DNA from: a virus
Strand: one strand, 5' to 3'
DNA length: 30,599 bases
Virus record (IMG/VR): IMGVR_UViG_3300042525_000286
Location: 1-30,599 of that record
The notes under the pieces are model-generated. The model was not told the origin of the DNA, searched no databases, and was given only the letters and a program-made list of their open reading frames with translations. Positions 7,215-13,529 of this stretch are shown one piece after another (the first letter of the stretch is position 1; every line of letters starts with the position of its first letter). The translations under genes and the position numbers were made by a program.

Positions 7215-8040
7215 TAATATAGGTTGGGGGCAAGGTGCAGTCAATAATAATATCAGTTGGGGTGCTATTCACGAGGATAGTTGGGCAGGTGATACTAATA
7301 TTGTTGGTTTTGCTTACGATGCAGATTATCAAGCCATTTTAGATTACGCAACTACGCAAGGTTATACTTTACCGAGTGAATCACAACGATTGAAACAAAA
7401 CACTTTGTTAATTGCTTTAAAAGACGCAGGAGTTTGGAGTAAACTTGATACGTTTGCAAACTTTGCTACTGATGGAAGTAGTCAATTTGCTTTAATTGAT
7501 TGGAAAAGATTAACACAATATAACGCTTCTACAAGTCCAACTTTTACAACAAACGAGGGATTTATGGGTAATGGAACAAGTAGTTATATAGATACGAATT
7601 TTAATGCGGTTACTCAAGGAGTTAATTATACTTTAAATAATGCAAGTCGTTATTTATTTATGTATATGGCAAGTGGTACAAGTGCATTAGATGGTCGTAG
7701 TGCTGCAAGTATAAATAACTCTTTAAGAGCAAGTTCTTCAAATCAAAGAATCAATCAAAGTACAACTCCATTAGTTGGTGGTGCTTTTGATTTTACCGCA
7801 ACTCGTGGAATGAAATCTATACACAGAACAAGTAGCACAAATGTTGAGTTATTTAACGACACAACGCAAGGAAGTAGAACTGCTTTATCTGCTTCAATGA
7901 CTTCATCAAATCAATTTATATTGCGTTCAGGTAGTTCTTATGGAGCTCACGAAATATCTATGTATGCAATGGGTGCTAATTTAGTTTCTGAAAACGCTGC
8001 TTTTGTAACTGCTTATAATAATTATATAACATCGCTATGA
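7183..8040 (+). CDS. Tail or receptor-binding structural protein with WGQGA repeats
   Basis: The 285-aa protein starts with tandem Trp-Gly-rich units (WGQGAKNNNIG, WGQGAVNNNIS, WGAI; residues 4-29), an N-terminal attachment signature often seen in Bacteroidetes phage tail proteins. Residues 40-100 look globular (YDADYQAILDYATTQGYTLP, WSKLDTFANFATDG). The rest is Ser/Thr/Asn-rich and beta-like, as in lectin-type or fiber-tip domains. Position after the connector and before lysis genes fits a tail-tip adhesin. Host receptor binding is inference. Confidence 0.6.
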   Translation: MSDWGQGAKNNNIGWGQGAVNNNISWGAIHEDSWAGDTNIVGFAYDADYQAILDYATTQGYTLPSESQRLKQNTLLIALKDAGVWSKLDTFANFATDGSSQFALIDWKRLTQYNASTSPTFTTNEGFMGNGTSSYIDTNFNAVTQGVNYTLNNASRYLFMYMASGTSALDGRSAASINNSLRASSSNQRINQSTTPLVGGAFDFTATRGMKSIHRTSSTNVELFNDTTQGSRTALSASMTSSNQFILRSGSSYGAHEISMYAMGANLVSENAAFVTAYNNYITSL

Positions 8041-8237
8041 TAGTACTACACCCTAACACAGAACAATACAACGCATTAAATGGCTATTTTAATGATTGCT
8101 ATAAACTTGAATTTGCTAAAGATGGTTCAGATAGATGGATTGCAGGTCTTGAAGTTTTAGACTGCAAAGAATTCGAAGCAATACACGACCAACTAAATGA
8201 ATTACAAAGGATTGAATATACACCAACAAATGAGTAA
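8037..8237 (+). CDS. Small conserved phage protein before the lysis genes
   Basis: The 66-aa protein overlaps the tail protein by 4 bases (ATGA) and the next gene by 8. It has LHPNTEQYNALNGYF at the N-terminus and FEAIHDQLNELQRIEYTP near the C-terminus. Proteins with this ending occur beside tail fiber and lysis genes in Bacteroidetes phages, but the role is unknown to me. A chaperone for the adjacent tail protein is possible. Confidence 0.6.
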   Translation: MIVLHPNTEQYNALNGYFNDCYKLEFAKDGSDRWIAGLEVLDCKEFEAIHDQLNELQRIEYTPTNE

Positions 8238-8427
8238 AAAAGAACAAATAGACTTATTCCTATCAAAATGGGTGAGTAGAAAATTATCAGTTTTTGTAGT
8301 AGCGTCTGCTGGGTTATTCGGAGGAGTTATTACTTCAACTGATTGGGTAATTATTGCAACATCATACATAGCTATTGAGGGAGCAACTAATATTGTTGAA
8401 CGTTTAATGAAAGTTAAAAATGTCTGA
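8230..8427 (+). CDS. Small membrane protein, candidate holin
   Basis: The 65-aa product from the ATG at 8230 has a hydrophobic segment (about residues 19-44: VFVVASAGLFGG, WVIIATSYIAIEG), with basic residues near both ends. It overlaps the upstream stop by 8 bases (ATGAGTAA), which favours this start over an upstream one at 8197. The gene lies two genes before the endolysin. Size, membrane segment and place suit a holin, but sequence alone cannot separate a holin from another small membrane protein. Confidence 0.55.
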   Translation: MSKKEQIDLFLSKWVSRKLSVFVVASAGLFGGVITSTDWVIIATSYIAIEGATNIVERLMKVKNV

Positions 8428-9046
8428 TTTACTAAAACTAATTGAATTACTTATAAAGTCTAAATGGTGGCTTGTTTTAATATTGTTTTTTTCTTTTTTA
8501 ACCTATATTTTTTCAAGCGAAATTAAAAGGTTATTGGATTTAAAGATTCTAAATAGCGACATAGTATTGAATTCTATAAACGATGACGTAATAATTGAAA
8601 CTGCTCTTAATGATTTAATGGTTAAAACCAAAGCAGACAGAGCATATATTTTCAGGTTTCACAATGGGGATATTTACTACAATGGTTCGCACAAATCTAA
8701 AATGAGTTGTGATTATGAAGTTGTAAATGATGGAGTTAGTCGTGAGGCAGAAAGATTACAAGATATACCAACTGCGTTATATTCAAGATGGTTAAAAGAC
8801 GTGATTGAATATAAAATGTTTATCGATAACGTTTCTGAAATTGACGATATAAGAACTAAACAAATGTTAGAATTGCAAGGCATTAACGCTTTGTCTGTTG
8901 TGCCTTATTATCGAAATGGTAAGATATTCGCTTTAATCGGGATTGATTATATAAATGAAGTACCCCAAAATAATAATCAAAATAAAAAGCAAAAGATAAA
9001 CGAAATGAAAAGAATGTCTAACGAAATAGGAAGTCTATTAAAATAA
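8420..9046 (+). CDS. Membrane-anchored GAF-like protein in lysis cassette
   Basis: The 208-aa protein has one N-terminal membrane segment (about residues 14-30, WWLVLILFFSFLTYIF). A soluble domain from about residue 48 to 195 follows and resembles GAF domains: a helix (ETALNDLMVKTKADRAYIF), a strand with FRFHNGDIYYNG, a second helix and a closing strand pair (ALSVVPYYRNGKIFALIGIDYI). GAF domains bind small ligands or pack as dimers. It overlaps the candidate holin by 8 bases and the amidase starts 2 bases after it, so all three are surely coexpressed. It might sense or time lysis, or act as an antiholin; that is inference. Confidence 0.55.
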   Translation: MSDLLKLIELLIKSKWWLVLILFFSFLTYIFSSEIKRLLDLKILNSDIVLNSINDDVIIETALNDLMVKTKADRAYIFRFHNGDIYYNGSHKSKMSCDYEVVNDGVSREAERLQDIPTALYSRWLKDVIEYKMFIDNVSEIDDIRTKQMLELQGINALSVVPYYRNGKIFALIGIDYINEVPQNNNQNKKQKINEMKRMSNEIGSLLK

Positions 9047-9047
9047 T

Positions 9048-9461
9048 ATGAGAAAAATTTCTTGGATAGTAATTCATTGCACCGCTTCCCAACCAACTGC
9101 AACAAAGCAAAGTATTTTAGACTATTGGAAAAATGTTTTAAAATGGAAGTCGGTAGGTTATCATAGATTGATTGACGCAAACGGAGTTATTCACGAATTG
9201 GCAAAATATGAACAAGTTACTAATGGCGTAAAAGGTTATAATAGTGAGTCAATCCATTTTAGTTATATTGGTGGCATAGATGAAAAAGGAAAACCAAAAG
9301 ACACTAGAACATTAAAACAAAAAGAAAGTCTTTTATATTTGATAAAACAAGCTAAAAAACAATTTCCTAATGCTATTGTACAAGGTCATAGGGATTTTGG
9401 AGTAAATAAGGCGTGTCCGAGTTTTGACGTAAAGAAATGGTTAAAAGAAGTAAATTTTTAA
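9048..9461 (+). CDS. Endolysin: N-acetylmuramoyl-L-alanine amidase
   Basis: The 137-aa protein is a single amidase_2/PGRP domain of T7-lysozyme size. It cuts the amide bond between muramic acid and the peptide in peptidoglycan. The zinc ligands are visible: His10 (WIVIHCTA), His114 (VQGHRDFG) and Cys123 (KACPSFD). Tyr38 (VGYHRLID) and Lys121 match the catalytic Tyr and Lys of T7 lysozyme. There is no signal peptide or wall-binding domain, so release needs a holin. It follows the GAF-like gene by 2 bases. Confidence 0.9.
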   Translation: MRKISWIVIHCTASQPTATKQSILDYWKNVLKWKSVGYHRLIDANGVIHELAKYEQVTNGVKGYNSESIHFSYIGGIDEKGKPKDTRTLKQKESLLYLIKQAKKQFPNAIVQGHRDFGVNKACPSFDVKKWLKEVNF

Positions 9462-9486
9462 ATATTTTTTTTATATGTGGTTTTTT

Positions 9487-9507
9487 TTATTACTTTTGTT
9501 GTAATAA
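9487..9507. promoter_or_regulatory. Palindrome overlapping a promoter, possible operator
   Basis: TTATTAC and GTAATAA are perfect 7-base inverted arms with a 7-base spacer. The palindrome covers the TACTTTTG box at 9491-9498. A dimeric regulator bound here would block the promoter of the metallophosphoesterase gene. It could equally be an RNA hairpin if transcription passes through. Confidence 0.4.
9491..9498 (+). promoter_or_regulatory. Promoter -7 box TACTTTTG
   Basis: TACTTTTG matches the Bacteroidetes -7 consensus TAnnTTTG and lies 27 bases before the ATG at 9525. No convincing -33 TTG is visible, only a GT-rich stretch at 9476-9480. Confidence 0.5.
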
Positions 9508-9524
9508 CCTACTAAATAAAAATT

Positions 9525-10661
9525 ATGTCAAATTCAAAATGGTCACAATACGATTCAGAAATATTTGAATTAATACAAAGTATTGAAAGTGATACCGAAA
9601 TAGCCAAAACTATTTTAAAAACAAAATCAACTAAATCTGATGTTGATTTATTAAGAACTTATGTAAAAAGATACAAAGAAAAAAACAAAGGTATTTTAGA
9701 CGCTTGTACTAATGTTGGAATAAGTCCAGAAAGTACTCCAATGTTATGGCTAAAAACAAAGAACGAAAGCGTACGTGTTACAAATCCATTATACAAAGCA
9801 CCGAAAGAATTTAACTTTGAAACATTAGCTAAAGAAGTAATTGAAGATTTAAAAAATTACGTTCCTAAATACAATAAAATAGTTTACGAAGATAAAAAAG
9901 ACGCTCATTTATTAGTTATTGATCCAGCAGATATACATATAGGTAAGTTATGTAGTTCTTTTGAAGTCGGGGAAACATATAATAATCAAATAGCAGTACA
10001 AAGAGTACTTCAAGGCGTAAAAGGAATACTTAATAAAGTAAAAGGTTTTGAAATTGACCAAATAAACTTAATTATTGGTAATGACATTTTACATATTGAT
10101 AGTCCGAAAAGACAAACTACATCAGGAACGCCACAAGATACTGATGGAATGTGGCATACTAATTTTATAATAGCAAAAAAATTATATGTAGATGTTATTG
10201 AAATTCTTATGCAAATAGCACCTACACACGTTACTTATAACCCATCTAATCACGATTATACACATGGTTTCTTTTTAGCACAAGTAATTGAAACTCATTT
10301 TAGAAATTGTGAAAACGTAACTTTTAATGTTGATATAGCACATCGTAAATATTATACTTACTTTAATAATTTAATAGGCTCAACTCACGGAGATGGTGCA
10401 AGAACGGAAAATTTAGCTTTATTAATGGCTCACGAATCGGATAGTTGGCAATCGTGCAAACATAAATATTTTTATACACATCATTTGCATCATAAAGTAA
10501 GTAAGGATGTTATGGGAGTTTGTGTTGAAACTTTAAGAAGTCCAAGCGGTACTGATTCGTGGCATCATAGAAATGGTTATCAACACGCACCTAAAGCAAT
10601 AGAGGGATTTTTACATCATAAACTTAACGGACAAATTGCCCGAATTACACATTTATTTTAA
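9525..10661 (+). CDS. Calcineurin-like metallophosphoesterase
   Basis: The 378-aa protein has all the metal-binding motifs of the calcineurin-like phosphoesterase superfamily: DIHIGK (Asp136, His138), GND (185-187), NHD (242-244), STHGDG (His288) and THHLHH (His319-His323). The N-terminal 120 residues are helical and basic, with a small-HTH look (SDTEIAKTILKTKSTKSDV), and may bind nucleic acid. Relatives in phages are annotated as phosphoesterases or nucleases, often of unknown substrate. It stands alone behind its own promoter-like box between lysis genes and the spanin-like gene. DNA or nucleotide cleavage is likely but not proven. Confidence 0.8.
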   Translation: MSNSKWSQYDSEIFELIQSIESDTEIAKTILKTKSTKSDVDLLRTYVKRYKEKNKGILDACTNVGISPESTPMLWLKTKNESVRVTNPLYKAPKEFNFETLAKEVIEDLKNYVPKYNKIVYEDKKDAHLLVIDPADIHIGKLCSSFEVGETYNNQIAVQRVLQGVKGILNKVKGFEIDQINLIIGNDILHIDSPKRQTTSGTPQDTDGMWHTNFIIAKKLYVDVIEILMQIAPTHVTYNPSNHDYTHGFFLAQVIETHFRNCENVTFNVDIAHRKYYTYFNNLIGSTHGDGARTENLALLMAHESDSWQSCKHKYFYTHHLHHKVSKDVMGVCVETLRSPSGTDSWHHRNGYQHAPKAIEGFLHHKLNGQIARITHLF

Positions 10662-10672
10662 ATTATTTAATT

Positions 10673-11221
10673 ATGGCAGATATAACAAAATGTTCAGGTT
10701 TTAATTGTCCTTTAAAAGACAATTGCAAAAGATACAAAGCAATAGATGGAATGTGGCAAAGTTACTTTACAGAAGCACCATACAAAGATGGTAAATGTGA
10801 GCATTTTTTAGGTGATGAATCTAAAAGTACATTAGCAAAATTGCTTTTAGGTTGCTTGGTTTTAACTTTGTTTTCTTGCGGAAGCATTAAAAAGTCAAGC
10901 GAAGAAACTGAAATTAAAAGCGAAACCGAAACCGACATAACAAAATTTAGTAACTCCTTTACATTAGAACCTGTTGATTTGGATAAACCTATTCTTTTAG
11001 GAAAAGACACAATCTATAACACAAGGGTAATTTATAACAATTCAAAGGAAACTATTAAGGAAAAGCAAAACATTGATTTTAAAGAAGAAAAAAAAGAAAA
11101 GCAAGTTGACTATTCAGAAACTATTAAAATCGTCGCAAATAGGTTTATGTGGCTTGTGGGAATACTATTTGTATTGTTTATTGTATTAAATTGGATAAAA
11201 AATAAAACCACCTTGTTATAG
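10673..11221 (+). CDS. Lipoprotein with C-terminal membrane anchor; unimolecular-spanin-like, with N-terminal Cys module
   Basis: The 182-aa protein joins two parts. Residues 1-48 form a Cys module (Cys7, Cys12, Cys18, Cys42; CPLKDNCKRY, YKDGKCEHF) found in small Bacteroidetes phage proteins and possibly zinc-binding. Residues 55-69 look like a lipoprotein signal (KLLLGCLVLTLFSC, lipobox Cys69). A charged stretch predicted to be helical follows, and then a C-terminal membrane segment (about 157-174, MWLVGILFVLFIVLNW) with a basic tail. Lipobox, periplasmic rod and C-terminal inner-membrane anchor is the layout of a unimolecular spanin, which fuses the two membranes at lysis. The 55 residues before the signal are odd; TTG codons within the signal might be alternative starts. 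The terminator overlaps its stop codon. Confidence 0.6.
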   Translation: MADITKCSGFNCPLKDNCKRYKAIDGMWQSYFTEAPYKDGKCEHFLGDESKSTLAKLLLGCLVLTLFSCGSIKKSSEETEIKSETETDITKFSNSFTLEPVDLDKPILLGKDTIYNTRVIYNNSKETIKEKQNIDFKEEKKEKQVDYSETIKIVANRFMWLVGILFVLFIVLNWIKNKTTLL

Positions 11222-11231
11222 GTGGTTTTTT
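11204..11231 (+). terminator. Terminator at end of the late/lysis block
   Basis: AAAACCACC pairs with GGTGGTTTT around an 8-base loop and runs into T residues. It ends the rightward genes before the convergent leftward block. It overlaps the stop codon of the spanin-like gene. Confidence 0.85.
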
Positions 11232-11246
11232 AATTAAGTTATTGCT

Positions 11247-11432
11247 TTATAATTTAAAATGATTATAAACATAATCTAATAAGGCTTCATCTGATTTTAA
11301 TGCAGCTTCTTTTAATTTTTTTCTTAACTTTTCTTTTTTAATATTTATTATTTCTTTAATAATAATAAACCATAATAAAAAAATTGAAGGTATTAAAACC
11401 AACACAAAAAGTATTATTGTAATTATATTCAT
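11247..11432 (-). CDS. Small membrane protein
   Basis: The 61-aa product starts at the ATG at 11432. A longer version with a TTG start at 11468 would overlap the HTH gene stop. Residues 3-27 form one strong membrane segment (IITIILFVLVLIPSIFLLWF), followed by a basic amphipathic helix (KKEKLRKKLKEAALKSDE). It is the last gene of the leftward block. A role in exclusion or in regulation with the HTH protein is possible, but nothing shows it. Confidence 0.55.
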   Translation of the reverse strand: MNIITIILFVLVLIPSIFLLWFIIIKEIINIKKEKLRKKLKEAALKSDEALLDYVYNHFKL

Positions 11433-11460
11433 AGCTTTTCTATTTCGTTTTTTAATTAAG

Positions 11461-11667
11461 TTACCCAATTATAATATGGATTTCTACTCCGTTAGCATTT
11501 CCTTTCAATTCTTTTTTACCTAAAATCTTTGCGTAATTGTACGCTGGTAATAATGGATTCTTTGACTTTACCTGTGCGTTAATTGTTTGCGGTGTTTCAC
11601 CTACAAGTTTAGCGAATTGATTTTTATTTTTCGCATTTTCTGAAATCAGTTTTTCTAATATGTTCAT
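11461..11667 (-). CDS. Small HTH DNA-binding protein, possible repressor
   Basis: The 68-aa protein has a Cro/CI-like helix-turn-helix in residues 15-50 (KNQFAKLVGETPQTINAQVK, then NYAKILG). The C-terminus (GNANGVEIHIIIG) looks like a beta strand, as in small dimeric repressors. It is read leftward, opposite to the early and late genes, and stands close to a spaced inverted repeat at 11685-11712 just upstream of its start. It could repress its own gene or the divergent early promoter. No integrase was seen, so full lysogeny is uncertain. Confidence 0.65.
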   Translation of the reverse strand: MNILEKLISENAKNKNQFAKLVGETPQTINAQVKSKNPLLPAYNYAKILGKKELKGNANGVEIHIIIG

Positions 11668-11684
11668 ATTATTTGTTTTTAAAT

Positions 11685-11712
11685 GTCAAGTTTTTTTTAT
11701 TGTTTACTTGAC
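11685..11712. promoter_or_regulatory. Inverted repeat upstream of the HTH gene, candidate operator
   Basis: GTCAAGT and ACTTGAC are perfect 7-base arms separated by 14 bases. The repeat lies 18 bases before the HTH gene start. Read on the minus strand it contains CTTGACATTT. Spacing fits two half-sites for a dimer on neighbouring turns of the helix. Confidence 0.45.
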
Positions 11713-11740
11713 TTTTTTGTTAAATTATAAATCACTATTT

Positions 11741-11854
11741 TCATATCTTATTTATTTTTAGGTCACAATCTTTACATCTGTAATATTTCTTTTTATAGTT
11801 GTAAGCCCATCTGTGCGTACAAAATAGTTGTTTAAAAAATTCAATTATCTTCAT
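11741..11854 (-). CDS. 37-aa zinc-ribbon-like protein
   Basis: This small leftward frame has the pattern FCTHRW then YYRCKDCDLKI: Cys12, His14, Cys28, Cys31, a plausible four-ligand zinc site. It starts inside the end of the upstream gene with a 14-base overlap, as many genes do here. The strong Cys/His pattern in so short a frame makes it likely real. Function is unknown; nucleic acid or protein binding is possible. Confidence 0.55.
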   Translation of the reverse strand: MKIIEFFKQLFCTHRWAYNYKKKYYRCKDCDLKINKI

Positions 11855-12032
11855 TGTTATTTTGTTTTAATTCATCTGCCCATTCTATTATATATTGTTC
11901 TATTGTACTATAATGCCAAGTTAATGCCACAAGGTGTGATTTAAACGCATTAAATAATTCTTCTAAAGATACATTCACATTCTTAAACTCGGTGATGTAT
12001 AACTGCTCTTTTGTTTCTGTTGTTATTTTCAT
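11841..12032 (-). CDS. Hypothetical protein, first gene of leftward block
   Basis: The 63-aa product begins at the ATG at 12032, which has the TTAATTAT context common before starts in this phage. A start 8 codons upstream would run into the -7 box. It has an acidic C-terminus (EWADELKQNNNEDN) and a helical middle (SLEELFNAFKSHLVALTWHY). It is the first gene behind the leftward promoter. Confidence 0.6.
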   Translation of the reverse strand: MKITTETKEQLYITEFKNVNVSLEELFNAFKSHLVALTWHYSTIEQYIIEWADELKQNNNEDN

Positions 12033-12053
12033 ATAATTAAGTTTTGATTTCTG

Positions 12054-12061
12054 CAAACATA
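12054..12061 (-). promoter_or_regulatory. Leftward promoter -7 box TATGTTTG
   Basis: Read on the minus strand, TATGTTTG is a full match to TAnnTTTG, 21 bases before the ATG at 12032. No clear -33 TTG is seen at the usual spacing. Confidence 0.6.
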
Positions 12062-12108
12062 CAAATAACTTTTTTAATAAAAAAATTTTTTATAAAGTTT
12101 TTTCGTAA

Positions 12109-12116
12109 TACATTTG
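12109..12116 (+). promoter_or_regulatory. Rightward early promoter -7 box TACATTTG
   Basis: TACATTTG is a full match to TAnnTTTG, 20 bases before the ATG at 12137. A distinct -33 TTG is not visible. It heads the run of small early genes. Confidence 0.65.
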
Positions 12117-12136
12117 CAATATCAAAATCAAACAAT

Positions 12137-12253
12137 ATGAAAACAATTATCTTTTTATCAGTTGCAACTATCGGAATGAGTACCGATAATTTTTTAGTAA
12201 TGTCAGGAGCATTACTTATATGCGGAATATTAATCTTTAAAACTAAAAAATAA
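12137..12253 (+). CDS. 38-aa membrane protein, first early gene
   Basis: The product is two hydrophobic stretches (TIIFLSVATIGMS and FLVMSGALLICGILIF) with a C-terminal KTKK, so it is probably a small membrane protein. The ATG at 12137 lies 20 bases after the early promoter box; an upstream in-frame ATG at 12044 would precede the promoter. The stop overlaps the next start by one base (TAATG). Confidence 0.5.
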   Translation: MKTIIFLSVATIGMSTDNFLVMSGALLICGILIFKTKK

Positions 12254-12474
12254 TGAAAACACTTTGGGACAGATTATCAGAAAGAAATCAATTTAAATTA
12301 TTAAGCAACCAAATAACATATCCAACGTTATATGGTAGTATTATTACAAACCTAAAAAATACTTATGGTTGGACTAATTTAAGCGTGTCTGATGCACATA
12401 ATTTAGTTCAAGACTTAACCAAGTATGACAAAGATTTTATTACAATATTAGACGAACTTTTTAACAACAATTAA
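12253..12474 (+). CDS. Hypothetical early protein
   Basis: The 73-aa protein has a mixed composition (LWDRLSERNQFKLLSNQITY, WTNLSVSDAHNLVQDL) and looks like a small folded helical domain. It shares one base with the upstream stop. No family is recognised. Confidence 0.65.
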   Translation: MKTLWDRLSERNQFKLLSNQITYPTLYGSIITNLKNTYGWTNLSVSDAHNLVQDLTKYDKDFITILDELFNNN

Positions 12475-12476
12475 TT

Positions 12477-12629
12477 ATGAAAAAATTTAGAGTTTATTTT
12501 TGGAAAGAAACAGGTGACGAGTGCATCGATAGAGAAGTTGAAATAGTAGCTTCCAATTTTGACGAGGCATATAAATCATTTAGAGAGGCATTTAGATTAG
12601 TAAAAATAAGAGAAATAAAAGAAATATGA
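12477..12629 (+). CDS. 50-aa early protein
   Basis: The frame starts 2 bases after the previous stop and overlaps the next start by 4 bases. The product begins KKFRVYFWKETGDE, continues with VEIVASNFDEAYKSFREAF and ends in a basic helix. This beta-beta-alpha look resembles small phage proteins with a strand pair followed by a 'DEA..SFREA' helix. Function is unknown. Confidence 0.55.
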   Translation: MKKFRVYFWKETGDECIDREVEIVASNFDEAYKSFREAFRLVKIREIKEI

Positions 12630-12742
12630 AACTAACAATCGAAGTAATTAACGGAAAATGGACAGTTAACGGAAAAATATTAAACGAGTTAACACCAAAT
12701 GAAAAAAACGCATTAGACCAATTTATTAAATCATACGAATAA
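12626..12742 (+). CDS. 38-aa early protein
   Basis: The frame overlaps the genes on both sides (ATGA at the start, TAATG at the end). The product has a short beta pair (KLTIEVINGKWTVNGKIL) and a helix (TPNEKNALDQFIKSYE). Similar tiny proteins are common in Bacteroidetes phage early regions. Function is unknown. Confidence 0.55.
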   Translation: MKLTIEVINGKWTVNGKILNELTPNEKNALDQFIKSYE

Positions 12743-12960
12743 TGGAAGCAAAAGAAAAAGCAATTGAATTAATATATAGATATAATTCATTAATTGCTAA
12801 AAATACAAAATTCACAAGCGATAGTGAGTTGAAAAAATCAAAACAATGTGTATTAATAGCAGTTGATGAAATATTATTATTTATAGATGAATCAGATTTT
12901 ATAAATTTATTTTGGTTAAATTATTGGCAAGAAGTTAAAAAAGAAATAAACAAACTATGA
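12742..12960 (+). CDS. Hypothetical early protein
   Basis: The 72-aa protein is mainly helical (AKEKAIELIYRYNSLIAKN, LFWLNYWQEVKKEINK). It overlaps the following gene by 4 bases. No recognisable family; the 'AIELIYRYNSL' opening recurs in small phage proteins. Confidence 0.6.
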   Translation: MEAKEKAIELIYRYNSLIAKNTKFTSDSELKKSKQCVLIAVDEILLFIDESDFINLFWLNYWQEVKKEINKL

Positions 12961-13169
12961 TACATTTAGACGAAGCAATAGACACACCAAAACACTACGA
13001 TAATAGTAAAGGTACACTTTATAAGGTAGCAACAGAAAGAAATTGGAATCCATATCTTTTTGATATTGTAAAAAGATTAGAAAGAGCCGAAAAAAAAGGC
13101 GAATTTAAAACAGATTTGGAAAAAAGTATTAACGTTATTAAATTATGGTTACAAGAAAATGGAAACTAA
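12957..13169 (+). CDS. DUF3310-like small protein
   Basis: The 70-aa protein has a divergent form of the DUF3310 pattern: TPKHYD (residues 10-15), a middle helix (NWNPYLFDIVKRLERAEKKG), then DLEKSINVIKLWLQE. DUF3310 proteins are frequent in phage early regions and their job is not firmly known. It overlaps the next gene by 11 bases. Confidence 0.6.
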   Translation: MIHLDEAIDTPKHYDNSKGTLYKVATERNWNPYLFDIVKRLERAEKKGEFKTDLEKSINVIKLWLQENGN

Positions 13170-13527
13170 ACAAGTAACACAACAAGAATATTTAGAAATT
13201 GTATTTAACACCGCTTTAGCAAAAAGCATTTTAGCGAATCAATACGCATTACATTGTAACGAAATACTAAAGCATAGTAAATACTATAAAGGGCGTTTAA
13301 AAGAGGTTTTAAGACCCTGTATTAATATTTTAATTAATGCTGAACGTAAAGAGTTTGAAAAGGTAGATGATGTAGATACGCAAAGAGTAGATGAGGTATT
13401 TAAAAGTATGGAAAATCTTTTTGAAACTATGAGTAAAAGAGTGCTTACAGATTATCATCAAATGGATTTAATCCTAAAAGAGTATGCAAAAAGACCTGAT
13501 GAGGTAATGAAACTTTTAAAATTATAA
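13159..13527 (+). CDS. Hypothetical helical protein
   Basis: The 122-aa protein is nearly all helical, with many Lys and Glu, and Cys34 and Cys54 only. Parts such as VLRPCINILINAERKEFEKV and LTDYHQMDLILKEYAKRPDE suggest a helical bundle. It starts inside the DUF3310-like gene. Function is unknown. Confidence 0.65.
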   Translation: METKQVTQQEYLEIVFNTALAKSILANQYALHCNEILKHSKYYKGRLKEVLRPCINILINAERKEFEKVDDVDTQRVDEVFKSMENLFETMSKRVLTDYHQMDLILKEYAKRPDEVMKLLKL

Positions 13528-13529
13528 TC

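Larger units (their letters stand above)
12042..12127. promoter_or_regulatory. Mirror-image control region between divergent operons
   Basis: The left arm TTTTGATTTCTGCAAACATA (12042-12061) read in reverse complement is TATGTTTGCAGAAATCAAAA. The right arm is TACATTTGCAATATCAAAA (12109-12127). Both hold a TAnnTTTG box followed by GCA, a 2-3 base variable part, and ATCAAAA. The arms are 47 bases apart across a very AT-rich stretch. Each box serves one of the two diverging transcripts, and the shared flanks may be regulator sites. Confidence 0.65.

Noticed and set aside
11247-11468. Longer TTG-started version of the small leftward membrane protein
   Set aside because: It would overlap the HTH gene stop, and the ATG at 11432 starts directly before the membrane helix.
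11673-11684. Partial copy of the late-module motif (TTGTTTTTAAAT)
   Set aside because: It points rightward in front of no rightward gene, lacks the last three bases, and T/A runs are frequent here.
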